This document shows positions 34,514 to 44,915 of a DNA stretch of 47,932 bases, one piece after another. The number at the start of each line of letters is the position of its first letter. The first letter of the stretch is position 1. Made by a program: the position numbers and the translations under genes. The notes below the pieces were generated by a model. The model made no database searches, had not been told where the DNA came from, and saw only the letters and a program-made list of their open reading frames with translations. The DNA is from CAYLOC01 sp964385195 (lineage in GTDB: Bacteria; Actinomycetota; Actinomycetes; Propionibacteriales; Nocardioidaceae): positions 1-47,932 of the forward strand of contig CAYLOC010000002.1 of NCBI GenBank assembly GCA_964385195.1. The letters run 5' to 3'.

Positions 34514-35953
34514 ATGGCCACCCCCGCCGCGGACCCGCCAGTCCGGGTCGTGGTCGTCGGGGGCGGGATTGCCGGACTGGCCGCGGCACACTCGCTGGTG
34601 CAGCGGGCCCCGCACCTGGACGTGTGCCTGCTGGAGGGGTCGCCGTACGTCGGGGGGAAGCTGCGGCTGGGGGAGGTGGCGGACCAGCAGGTGGACCTCG
34701 GACCGGAGGCGCTGCTCGCCCGTCGTCCCGAGGCCGTGGACCTCGCTCACCGGGTCGGTCTCGGCGCGGACCTGGTGTCTCCCGCCACGACCGGAGCGGG
34801 TGTGTGGACCAGGGGAGCGGTGCGGCCGCTGCCGCCCAGCCTGATGGGGATCCCCGCCGACCTGGCCGCGGCCGTTGCCTCCGGGGTGCTCACCCGTGCC
34901 GAGGCCGACCGGGCTGCCGCCGAGTGGGACCTGCCGCCGTTGGCGCTCGCCGACGACATCGGCATCGGGCGCCTGGTGGCCGACCGGCTCGGCCCCGCGG
35001 TCCGTGACCGGCTCGTGGAGCCGCTGCTCGGTGGCGTCTACGCCGGGAACGCCGATGACATCTCGGTGCAGGCCGCGGTGCCCCAGCTGGTGTCTGGCGT
35101 GCGCGAGCACGGTCACCTGCTCGCTGCTGCCGCGGCTAGTGCCTCGGCTCCTGCGGAGACTGGGGAGGAGCCGAAGCCGCCGGTGTTCACCGGGATTACC
35201 GGTGGTGTCGGCCGGCTTGCTGCCGCGGTGGCCGCGGACATCGAGCGCCGCGGCGGTCGCATCCGGACCAACAGCATCGTGCGGCGGATGGAGCGAACGC
35301 CGGACGGGTGGCGACTGGTTCTGGGTCCGGCCCCGGCACCGGAGACCGTCGATGCCGACGCTGTTGTGCTCGCCGTACCGGCAACACCCGCCGCGCGGCT
35401 GCTGTCCCCCCTCGCGCCGGATGCGGCTGCTGCCCTGGCAGGGATCGGGTACGCGTCGATGGCCGTGGTCACCCTTGCTTTCGACGTACCTGTCTCCGGG
35501 GCAGGACTGCGCGGAACCGGGTTCCTCGTCCCGCCGGTGGATGGTCGCACCATCAAGGCGGCCACGTTCTCGTCGATGAAGTGGGGGTGGCTGACCCGGG
35601 GCCGGCTGGTGCTGCGGTGCTCGATCGGCCGGTACGGCGAGCCGCACCAGCTGCAGCGCGAGGACGCCGAGCTCGTCGACACCGCCGTGACGGAGGTGCG
35701 GGAGGCGACCGGGCTGGCTGCGACTCTGCTCGACTCGCACGTGATGCGGTGGGGCGGGGCGCTGCCGCAGTACACCGTGGGTCACCGGGACCGGGTGGCA
35801 CGTGTCCGCGCCGCGGTGGCCGCGCTGCCCGGTGTGGCGGTGTGCGGGGCCGCCTACGACGGCATCGGCGTACCGGCGTGCATCGGCACCGGCGAGCGAG
35901 CGGCCGACCAGGTCCTGGGGTGGCTTGGGTCACGGGCCACAATGGAGACATGA
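34514..35953 (+). CDS. hemY: Coproporphyrinogen III oxidase (HemY/CgoX type)
   Basis: The 479-residue flavoprotein opens with the FAD dinucleotide fold VVVVGGGIAGLAAAHSL and EGSPYVGGK. It has the PPO-family segments FTGITGGVGRLAAAV and VRAAVAALPGVAVCGAAYDGIGVPACI, the last closing the FAD site. In Gram-positive bacteria this enzyme oxidises coproporphyrinogen III to coproporphyrin III, and the adjacent HemQ-type gene supports that reading. The stop overlaps the hemQ start (ATGA), so the two are co-translated. The gene starts at 34514, since the in-frame codon at 34466 precedes the predicted -10 box. Confidence 0.93.
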   Translation: MATPAADPPVRVVVVGGGIAGLAAAHSLVQRAPHLDVCLLEGSPYVGGKLRLGEVADQQVDLGPEALLARRPEAVDLAHRVGLGADLVSPATTGAGVWTRGAVRPLPPSLMGIPADLAAAVASGVLTRAEADRAAAEWDLPPLALADDIGIGRLVADRLGPAVRDRLVEPLLGGVYAGNADDISVQAAVPQLVSGVREHGHLLAAAAASASAPAETGEEPKPPVFTGITGGVGRLAAAVAADIERRGGRIRTNSIVRRMERTPDGWRLVLGPAPAPETVDADAVVLAVPATPAARLLSPLAPDAAAALAGIGYASMAVVTLAFDVPVSGAGLRGTGFLVPPVDGRTIKAATFSSMKWGWLTRGRLVLRCSIGRYGEPHQLQREDAELVDTAVTEVREATGLAATLLDSHVMRWGGALPQYTVGHRDRVARVRAAVAALPGVAVCGAAYDGIGVPACIGTGERAADQVLGWLGSRATMET

Positions 35954-36672
35954 CTGAGCCCACGTCCGGCCGGACGCCCAACATCGGCAAGCGCGCCCGC
36001 GAGATCAACGCCTCAATCCGATACACGATGTGGTCGGTCTTCGCCGTGACCGAGGACATCGGCGACGCCGACCCCCTGGTCCAGGCCAAGGAGGTGCAGG
36101 GCCTCTTCGACGACCTCGCCGAGTCCGGGATCACGGTCCGCGGGGTGTACGACGTGTCCGGTCTCCGCGCGGACGCCGACGTGATGGTCTGGTGGCACGC
36201 GGGCGAGGCGCCCCTGCTGCAGTCGGCGTACAACCGGCTGCGGCACACCGCGTTCGGTAGCCGCCTGACACCGGTCTGGTCACAGACCGCGCTGCACCGA
36301 CCGGCCGAGTTCAACAAGTCCCACCTGCCGGCGTTCCTGGCCGACGAGCGGCCCGGTGAGTACGTGTGCGTCTACCCGTTCGTGCGGTCCTACGACTGGT
36401 ACCTGCTGCCGGAGGAAGAGCGCCGGGCGCTGCTGTCCGAGCACGGCCAGATGGCGCGGGAGTTCCCCGACGTCCGCGCCAACACGGTCCCCGCGTTCGC
36501 GCTCGGTGACTATGAGTGGATCCTGGCGATGGAGGCCGACGAGCTGCACCGGATCGTGGACATGATGCGGTACCTGCGCGGAAGTGAGACACGGCGGCAC
36601 GTCCGCAAGGAGATCCCGTTCTACACCGGTCACCGCCGCGACGTCGCCGCCCTCATCCCCGACCTCCGCTAA
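35950..36672 (+). CDS. hemQ: Coproheme decarboxylase HemQ (ChdC)
   Basis: The 240-residue protein is of the chlorite-dismutase-like fold: INASIRYTMWSVFAV at the start, YPFVRSYDWYLLPEEERR with the family's conserved tyrosine, then EWILAMEADELHRIVDMMRYLRG and RHVRKEIPFYTG. It removes two propionate carboxyls from coproheme to make haem b using peroxide. A histidine in NKSHLPAF may be the distal histidine described for actinobacterial enzymes. It is coupled to hemY by a four-base overlap and ends at a bidirectional hairpin shared with msrB. No hemH (coproporphyrin ferrochelatase) is in the window. Confidence 0.95.
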   Translation: MTEPTSGRTPNIGKRAREINASIRYTMWSVFAVTEDIGDADPLVQAKEVQGLFDDLAESGITVRGVYDVSGLRADADVMVWWHAGEAPLLQSAYNRLRHTAFGSRLTPVWSQTALHRPAEFNKSHLPAFLADERPGEYVCVYPFVRSYDWYLLPEEERRALLSEHGQMAREFPDVRANTVPAFALGDYEWILAMEADELHRIVDMMRYLRGSETRRHVRKEIPFYTGHRRDVAALIPDLR

Positions 36673-36716
36673 CGTCCTGCGCCCCGCGCGTCACCGCGCG
36701 CGCCCTGCAGGACGTT
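36671..36716. terminator. Bidirectional terminator between hemQ and msrB
   Basis: AACGTCCTGC (36671-36680) pairs perfectly with GCAGGACGTT (36707-36716), with a further GC-rich inner stem. It starts in the hemQ stop codon and ends four bases from the msrB stop. Confidence 0.8.
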
Positions 36717-36720
36717 GTGG

Positions 36721-37128
36721 TCAGGTGCGAGGTTCCAGGGTGAGGCTGATGCTGTTGATGCAGTAGCGGGCGTCGGTCGGGGTGTCGTAGCCCTCACCGA
36801 GGAACACGTGGCCCAGGTGCGACCCGCACGACGCGCACCGCACCTCGGTCCGGCTCATTCCCATCGAGCTGTCCTCGTGCAGCGTCACGTGGTCACGGTC
36901 GCTCGGTGCCCAGAACGACGGCCAGCCGCAGTGCGCGGTGAACTTCTCCGTGGACCGGAACAGCTCCGCCCCGCAGGCTCGGCAGTGGTACACCCCTTCG
37001 GTGTCCTCATGGACGTACGCACCCGACCACGGCCGCTCGGTTCCGGCCTCCCGGAGTACGGCGTACTCCTCGGGGGAGAGCTCTGCCTTCCACTGGTCCT
37101 CAGACTTGCTGACCTTCGTCGTTGCCAT
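36721..37128 (-). CDS. msrB: Peptide-methionine (R)-S-oxide reductase
   Basis: The 135-residue protein has two zinc-binding pairs (C49-x2-C52 in YHCRACG; C98-x2-C101 in RCASCG), the substrate motif HCGWPSFW and the catalytic cysteine C123 in RYCINS. It reduces the R form of methionine sulfoxide in proteins. The start follows a leaderless-type -10 box. The position after the haem genes matches the order in M. tuberculosis. Confidence 0.96.
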   Translation of the reverse strand: MATTKVSKSEDQWKAELSPEEYAVLREAGTERPWSGAYVHEDTEGVYHCRACGAELFRSTEKFTAHCGWPSFWAPSDRDHVTLHEDSSMGMSRTEVRCASCGSHLGHVFLGEGYDTPTDARYCINSISLTLEPRT

Positions 37129-37134
37129 GTCTTC

Positions 37135-37140
37135 AGCCTA
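37135..37140 (-). promoter_or_regulatory. -10 box TAGGCT, leaderless-type start of msrB
   Basis: TAGGCT is followed by six bases and the ATG at 37128 on the minus strand. The hexamer and spacing are the same as at the DUF3000 gene. Confidence 0.5.
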
Positions 37141-37150
37141 CGGCGTGGAG

Positions 37151-39955
<2,805 letters not shown>

Positions 39956-40086
39956 GGGTGTCCTCCGGTACTCAGTGGTGTGCGATGCGTGTGGTCGGGG
40001 TCACAGGGGACCGACCCTAGCGGTTCCGCCGCCTCCGTGCATGTCACCACCGGGAGGGCAGCGGCCGGTATCCGGTGGTGTGGGTG

Positions 40087-40147
40087 GTGCTGCGGCAGCA
40101 GTTCGTTGTCCCCAGGCGGGATCGAGAACAAACTGCTGCCGCAGCAC
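40087..40147. repeat. 61-base palindromic element, copy 2
   Basis: This is the same element as at 24000-24060 (55 of 61 bases identical, same orientation). The stem here is 19 of 20 bases: TGCTGCGGCAGCAGTTCGTT with AACAAACTGCTGCCGCAGCA. It lies in the divergent spacer between the nuclease gene and the LigD-type polymerase gene, so it is not simply a terminator. Confidence 0.8.
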
Positions 40148-40162
40148 TCCCGGTTTCGCCAG

Positions 40163-40168
40163 TACCCT
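40163..40168 (+). promoter_or_regulatory. -10 box TACCCT, leaderless-type start of the polymerase gene
   Basis: TACCCT is followed by six bases and the ATG at 40175. It lies 15 bases after the palindromic element, whose right arm therefore covers the expected -35 region. Confidence 0.4.
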
Positions 40169-40174
40169 TGGCGG

Positions 40175-41242
40175 ATGGCGAGCAACGAGGTGTGGCTGGA
40201 GGTCGGTGACCGCCCGGTACGGGTGTCCAGCCCCGACCGCGTCGTCTACCCGGCCACCGACCACACTCCCGAGGCGACGAAGCTCGACGTCGTCGGTTAC
40301 TACGCGGCCGTGGCCCCGGTCATGCTCCGGGCCCTGCTGGAGCGGCCCACCACGCTGGAACGTTGGCCGAAAGGGGTGTACCCGGGCATCAAGCGAGCCA
40401 CCCGCACCGACCCGCACGGTGACGCCTTCTACCAGAAGCGGATCCCCAAAGGTGCCCCGGACTACGTCGAGACCGCGCGCATCGAGTTCCCCTCGGGCCG
40501 GCACGCGGACGAGGTCTGCCCGACCGAGCCGGCGGTGATCGCATGGGCCGCACAGATCGGCACCCTGACGTTCCACCCCTGGCCGGTACGACGGGCCGAC
40601 GTCGACCACCCCGACGAACTGCGGATCGACCTCGACCCCCAGCCGGGGACCGACTTCGCCGACGCCGTCCGGGTCGCCGGTGAGGCCCGTGTGGTGTTGG
40701 AGGAGCTGGGCATGCAGGGGTTCCCGAAGACATCGGGGAACCGCGGTGTGCACATCTACGTCCGGGTGGAACCGCGCTGGACCTTCACCGACGTACGCCA
40801 CTCCGCCATCGCCCTGGGCCGGGAGCTGGAGCGCCGGATGCCGATGGAGGTCACCACCCGGTGGTGGAAGGAGGAACGCGGCCAGCGGATCTTCGTCGAC
40901 TACAACCAGAACGCGAGGGACCGGACCATCGCCAGCGCCTACAGCCTGCGTCCCATCGACGGGGCGCCCGCCTCGACCCCGGTGACCTGGGAGGAGCTGG
41001 CTGAGACCGAGGAGCCGCACCGGTGGAACCTGTGGACCGTCCCCGAGCGCGTCGAGCAGCACGGCGACGTCCACGCCGGGATCGACGACACGGCGTACTC
41101 CCTCGAACCGCTGCTGGCGATGTACGCCGAGGACGAGGCGGCAGGTCGCGAGGACATGCCCTATCCGCCGGACTACCCGAAGATGCCCGGCGAGCCGATG
41201 CGCGTCCAGCCCTCCCGGGCCCGCAAGTCATCCGGTACCTGA
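40175..41242 (+). CDS. LigD-type primase-polymerase (NHEJ polymerase domain alone)
   Basis: The 355-residue protein matches the polymerase domain of LigD: RVVYPATDHTPEATKLDVVGYY, ERWPKGVYPGIKRATRTDPHGDAFYQKRIPKGAPDYV, and the catalytic DxD in RIDLDPQPG (D152, D154). KTSGNRGVHIYVRV and RIFVDYNQNARDRTIASAYS follow. It adds nucleotides, including ribonucleotides, at broken DNA ends or primes in other repair routes. There is no ligase or phosphoesterase domain here; a separate LigC-type ligase lies about 1 kb downstream. No Ku gene is in the window. Stand-alone forms are also known in mycobacteria (PolD1/PrimC group). Confidence 0.92.
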   Translation: MASNEVWLEVGDRPVRVSSPDRVVYPATDHTPEATKLDVVGYYAAVAPVMLRALLERPTTLERWPKGVYPGIKRATRTDPHGDAFYQKRIPKGAPDYVETARIEFPSGRHADEVCPTEPAVIAWAAQIGTLTFHPWPVRRADVDHPDELRIDLDPQPGTDFADAVRVAGEARVVLEELGMQGFPKTSGNRGVHIYVRVEPRWTFTDVRHSAIALGRELERRMPMEVTTRWWKEERGQRIFVDYNQNARDRTIASAYSLRPIDGAPASTPVTWEELAETEEPHRWNLWTVPERVEQHGDVHAGIDDTAYSLEPLLAMYAEDEAAGREDMPYPPDYPKMPGEPMRVQPSRARKSSGT

Positions 41243-41261
41243 CCGGGGCAGCAGGCTCGGC

Positions 41262-41777
41262 TCAGTGGGGCGAGGGCTCCTCGTCCTTGGTGAGCTCGTG
41301 TTCGAGCAGATGCAGGACCGGTACGTCGAGGCGTCGGCGGGCCTTGCAGGCCCAGTCCAGGTGCAACAGCTCACGGACCACGTGTGGCCGGGTCATGACG
41401 ATGACCTCATCGGCATGACGTTCGTGGCAGATGCGGTCCAGCTCCTCGATCGGGTCCTCGCAGCTGAACTCGCCGTCCGCCTCGTGGCCGGCGGCGTGCA
41501 GCGCCGCCATGGAAGCCTCGAGGTCGTTCTCGGCGTGCTGGTCGATCTCTTGTTGCGCCTCTTGTACGTCGACGTCGTTGGCCAGCACCGGTGGTGCGGC
41601 GAGCACCTCGCTGGCCGCCAGGGACCCGAGCGCGGTCTCCACGCGGACAGCGGCGTTCTCGCAGGGGAGGAGGACGTAATATCGGCGCGCGTCTTCCAGG
41701 GCCTCGTGCAGGTCCGTGACCTGTCGCGCGTCGTTGGTGGTCAGCGCCTGCTCGGCCAGGATGATCACGTTGTACAT
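41262..41777 (-). CDS. Universal stress protein (UspA)-like protein
   Basis: The 171-residue protein starts MYNVIILAEQALTTNDARQV and has the alternating alpha/beta pattern of a Usp-type fold. It includes DPIEELDRICHERHADEVIVMTRPHVVRELLHLDWACKARRRLDVPVLHLLEHE, where the last strand is the usual dimerisation strand. The canonical ATP motif G-x2-G-x9-G(S/T) is not evident, so it may not bind ATP. GAGGAG precedes the ATG at 41777; the in-frame codon at 41819 is less likely. It sits antisense between the polymerase and the ligase genes. A DNA-damage link is only suggested by position. Confidence 0.7.
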   Translation of the reverse strand: MYNVIILAEQALTTNDARQVTDLHEALEDARRYYVLLPCENAAVRVETALGSLAASEVLAAPPVLANDVDVQEAQQEIDQHAENDLEASMAALHAAGHEADGEFSCEDPIEELDRICHERHADEVIVMTRPHVVRELLHLDWACKARRRLDVPVLHLLEHELTKDEEPSPH

Positions 41778-41924
41778 CTCGACTCCTCGGTCGGGGCCTT
41801 GGACACCATCATGACCCATCTTCGGTCACGACACGAGGACAAATCGGTCATCGGGGTGTCTCGATCCTTCCGGAGGACCTCGAGGGCTCGGCCGGGCGGG
41901 GCGCTCACCGATGCACGCCGGCTC

Positions 41925-42147
41925 AGGTGAGGATCTGGCTCAGGTGAGGATCTGGCTCAGGTGAGGATCTGGCTCAGGTNNNNNNNNNNNNNNNNNNNNN
42001 NNNNNNNNNNNNNNNNNNNNNNNNNNNNNNNNNNNNNNNNNNNNNNNNNNNNNNNNNNNNNNNNNNNNNNNNNNNNNNNAGGTGAGGATCTGGCTCAGGT
42101 GAGGATCTGGCTCAGGTGAGGATCTGGCTCAGGTGAGGATCTGGCTC
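41925..42147. repeat. 17-base tandem repeat array at the 3' end of ligC, split by a false gap
   Basis: The unit AGGTGAGGATCTGGCTC begins at 41925, 41942, 41959 and 41976, then after 100 Ns at 42080, 42097, 42114 and 42131. Bases 41925-41979 and 42080-42134 are identical, so the two sides overlap. The unit is a copy of the last codons and stop of the ligase gene. The true number of copies cannot be read from this assembly. Confidence 0.95.
41980..42079. other. 100-N gap within the tandem array
   Basis: The flanking 55 bases are identical on both sides, as at the other two gaps. Here the repeat is longer than the overlap and copy number was probably collapsed. Confidence 0.9.
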
Positions 42148-43214
42148 AGGTCGTAGCTGACCGGCTCCTCCAGCTGCTCATACGTGCACGACTCCGGGTC
42201 CCGGTCCGGGCGCCACCGTTTGAACTGGGTGGTGTGCCGGAACCGGGTGCCCTCCATGTGGTCATAGCCGACCTCCAGCACCAGGGCCGGGTCGAGCGGG
42301 ATCCACGACAGGTCCTTCCCGGCGTTCCAGCGGGACTGTGCGCCGGGGAGGCGGCCCTCCGCGTGCGCCTCGGCCTTCGCCCACTCGCCCCACGGGTGGT
42401 TGTCGGGGTCGACCAGCAGCGGCTGCAGCTCGGTGACCAGCTCTGCGCGTCGGGCGGTCGGGAACGAGGCGGACACGCCGACGTGCTGCAACCGGCCGTC
42501 ATCGTCGTACAGGCCAAGCAGCAGCGACCCGAGCAGCGGACGATCGTCGGTGGACTGCTTGTGCAGCCGGTATCCGGCCAGGACGACGTCGGCGGTGCGG
42601 GCGTGCTTGACTTTCAGCATCGCCCGCGCCCCGGGCTGGTACGGCGCATCCCCGGGCTTGGCGACGATCCCGTCCAGCCCCGCTCCCTCGAACACCCCGA
42701 ACCAGCGCTCGGCCTCGTCCCGATCCGTGGTCGCCGGAGTGAGGTGCACCGGCGGTTGCGCCGTGCGCATCGCCTCCTCCAGGCGGGCCCTGCGCTCGTG
42801 CTGGGGTACGTCGACCAGGGACTCGTCGTCCACCGCCAGCAGGTCGAAGGCGACGAACGACGCCGGCGTCTTCTCCGCGAGCATCCGGACGCGGGAGTCG
42901 GCCGGGTGGATCCGCTCCAGCAACCGCTCGAACTCCAGCCGACCGTCCATCGCCACCACGATCTCGCCGTCCATGACACACCGTTCGGGCAGGGAGCGAC
43001 GTACGGCGTCGACCACCTCCGGGAAGTACCGGGTCAGCGGGCGTTTGCTGCGGCTGCCGAGCTCGACCTCGTCGCCGTCCCGGAACACCACGCACCGGAA
43101 GCCGTCCCACTTCGGCTCATACAACAGGCCACCGTCGTACTTGGCCGGGTCGGGGACCGCCTTCGCGCTCTTGGCCAGCATGGGTTCCACCGGAGGCATC
43201 ACGGGCAGCTGCAT
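42129..43214 (-). CDS. ligC: ATP-dependent DNA ligase, LigC type
   Basis: The 361-residue protein has the adenylation motif I YEPKWDGFR with its lysine, motif III SFVAFDLLAVD, motif IV GLDGIVAKPGDAPYQPGARAMLKVKH and an OB-fold C-terminal domain ending EEPVSYDLSQILT. The size and the late motifs fit LigC ligases of actinobacteria, which seal nicks in base-excision repair and backup end joining. I take the ATG at 43214; a TTG at 43223 is in frame. The stop codon is in the first unit of the tandem array, so copy-number changes would not alter the protein. Confidence 0.93.
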   Translation of the reverse strand: MQLPVMPPVEPMLAKSAKAVPDPAKYDGGLLYEPKWDGFRCVVFRDGDEVELGSRSKRPLTRYFPEVVDAVRRSLPERCVMDGEIVVAMDGRLEFERLLERIHPADSRVRMLAEKTPASFVAFDLLAVDDESLVDVPQHERRARLEEAMRTAQPPVHLTPATTDRDEAERWFGVFEGAGLDGIVAKPGDAPYQPGARAMLKVKHARTADVVLAGYRLHKQSTDDRPLLGSLLLGLYDDDGRLQHVGVSASFPTARRAELVTELQPLLVDPDNHPWGEWAKAEAHAEGRLPGAQSRWNAGKDLSWIPLDPALVLEVGYDHMEGTRFRHTTQFKRWRPDRDPESCTYEQLEEPVSYDLSQILT

Positions 43215-43287
43215 GGGCTCCAAGATGTCATGCGGGCACCGGCCGGTCCAGTCATATGCGTGGTCGGGAGGCGGGCCCGGTCGCGGG

Positions 43288-43293
43288 TAGGGT
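43288..43293 (+). promoter_or_regulatory. -10 box TAGGGT, leaderless-type start of the phosphotransferase gene
   Basis: TAGGGT is followed by seven bases and the ATG at 43301. The GAGG between them is too close to the ATG to act as a ribosome binding site. Confidence 0.45.
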
Positions 43294-43300
43294 GCCGAGG

Positions 43301-44071
43301 ATGGACGACTTCGACGACGGGTGGGACTCCCGCGCGGTGCTGGTGGAGGGACGCTGGGTGGACCGTTCGCCGCGTCGCGCCGAGGTCGCGCCGGCGTTGC
43401 GGCGGGAGGCGGACCTGCTGGCCTGGCTGGCTCCGCGGCTGCCGCTGCCGGTTCCGGTACCGCGTGTGGTCAGCGATGAGCCGCTGCGTCTGCGGCACCG
43501 GCTCATCGAGGGCGAACCCTGTGAGGGGACGTCGGCGGCACAGGGCGCCGTACTGGGTGCGTTCCTTCGTGCGCTGCACCGCGCCGACGTCGCGGTCGCG
43601 GTGGGTCTGGGTGTTCCCGATGCGCGCCGGTCACAGCAGGAGCACCTGGCGCATGTTGACCGGTTCCGCGTCGACGTCCTGCCCCTACTGCCCGGCGACG
43701 TCCAACGCGAGGCATCCTCGTTGCTGGACCGAGCGTGCAGCCGCGCGGCCGCGCCGTGTCTTGTCCACGGCGACCTGGGTCCGGTCCATGTGCTGGTCAA
43801 CGGTGGACGCCTGTCGGGGGTGATCGACTGGACGGACGCTCACGTCGGGGACCCGGCGATCGACCTGGCGTGGGCGCTGTTCGGTACGACGCCTGCCTTC
43901 GCAGAGGCGGTGGCGCGCGCCTACGGCCTGACGGGGGAGCTGCGGACACGGGCCCGCGACTGGCACGCCCTGGGGCCCTGGCACGAGGTCGTCTACGGCC
44001 AGGACACGGGTCAGCCCGGGTTCGTCGACTCCGGGGTGGCAGGAGTCGTACGCCGACTGCGGACCGCGTAG
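43301..44071 (+). CDS. Aminoglycoside/macrolide phosphotransferase-like kinase
   Basis: The 256-residue protein is a small APH-type kinase with the catalytic loop CLVHGDLGPVHVLV and the metal-binding DWTDAHVGDPAIDLAW. The usual catalytic-loop asparagine is a histidine here, as in a subset of actinobacterial macrolide-phosphotransferase-like proteins. The N-lobe is short (VLVEGRWVDRSPRRAEVAPALRREADLLAWL). It may phosphorylate a small molecule; antibiotic resistance cannot be concluded. Its last 61 bases overlap the end of the convergent RibD-like gene. Confidence 0.82.
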   Translation: MDDFDDGWDSRAVLVEGRWVDRSPRRAEVAPALRREADLLAWLAPRLPLPVPVPRVVSDEPLRLRHRLIEGEPCEGTSAAQGAVLGAFLRALHRADVAVAVGLGVPDARRSQQEHLAHVDRFRVDVLPLLPGDVQREASSLLDRACSRAAAPCLVHGDLGPVHVLVNGGRLSGVIDWTDAHVGDPAIDLAWALFGTTPAFAEAVARAYGLTGELRTRARDWHALGPWHEVVYGQDTGQPGFVDSGVAGVVRRLRTA

Positions 44072-44796
44072 CGCGCGAACAGCGTGGACCCCTCGGCCAG
44101 CAGATGCTGCAGCTGCAGGTCCTGCGGGGGATCCAGGGCCGGTCCTTGGGTGAGCCGGAGCCCGTCGCCGCTGACCAGCAACGGGCTGATCGTCAGCGTG
44201 AGCTCGTCCACGACTCCCGCAGCCAGCAGGCTCCGCATGAGGGTGGCCCCGCCCTCGCACACCATGCGGCGATATCCCTGTGCAGCAAGGGCCTCCAGCG
44301 CCAAGGACGGGTCCACGTCGTGTTCGCCGGCCACGATGACCGGAGCGCGCCGTCGCACCCACTCCAGCCGCTCGGGCGGTGCTGCGGACACGGTGATCAC
44401 GATCGTCGGTGCGGTGGCGCCGCTGACCAGATCCGGGTCGAGGTCCAGTGACCGGGACACCACCGCGATCGCCGGGACCGGCGCCAGACCGAGATCGCTG
44501 CGGAGCGCCGCATCGGTCTCCTCCGGGAGAACCGGGCGGTAGTGCTCCGCTCGCGCGGTCCCGGCCCCGCACACCACCAGGTCCGCCAGCGACCGGAGTA
44601 CGGCGAACAGCCGCTGGTCCGGGGCGTCGGAGATGGTGCCGGAGCGGTGGTCCGGGCCCTGGATGGCGCCGTCGGCGCTCATGACGAAGTTGGCCCGGAG
44701 CGACGGGCCACCCTCCGCGGGGTAGGCGTACAGCCGGGCCAGGTCGTCGCGGCTGAGGTCAGCGCCGGAGTCGTCGACCGGATGCAGAAGACGCAC
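44011..44796 (-). CDS. Pyrimidine reductase family protein (RibD C-terminal domain)
   Basis: The 261-residue protein has RANFVMSADGAIQGPDHRSG, LVVCGAGTARAEHYRPV, and MVCEGGATLMRSLLAAGVVDELTLTISPLL. These are the NADPH- and substrate-binding elements of the RibD reductase domain. There is no deaminase domain, so it is a stand-alone reductase. A role in flavin synthesis is possible, but many such proteins lie outside rib operons. The start is a GTG with AGGA upstream. The last 14 residues (from RRTTPATPE) extend past the fold and lie in the convergent overlap. Confidence 0.88.
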   Translation of the reverse strand: MRLLHPVDDSGADLSRDDLARLYAYPAEGGPSLRANFVMSADGAIQGPDHRSGTISDAPDQRLFAVLRSLADLVVCGAGTARAEHYRPVLPEETDAALRSDLGLAPVPAIAVVSRSLDLDPDLVSGATAPTIVITVSAAPPERLEWVRRRAPVIVAGEHDVDPSLALEALAAQGYRRMVCEGGATLMRSLLAAGVVDELTLTISPLLVSGDGLRLTQGPALDPPQDLQLQHLLAEGSTLFARYAVRSRRTTPATPESTNPG

Positions 44797-44915
44797 ACGC
44801 GCATCCTGCCATCCGTGCCAGGCCCGGGCCCGAGGGAGCCACCCGGTGCAGCGGATGAGAGGTCTCTCATCCGGCTGTCATAGGAGCCTCATCCCCACGC
44901 TCCACCGTGGAGGAC

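Noticed and set aside
41925..42147. 17-base direct repeats as replication iterons
   Set aside because: There is no Rep gene or AT-rich region, and the unit is an obvious copy of the 3' end of ligC.
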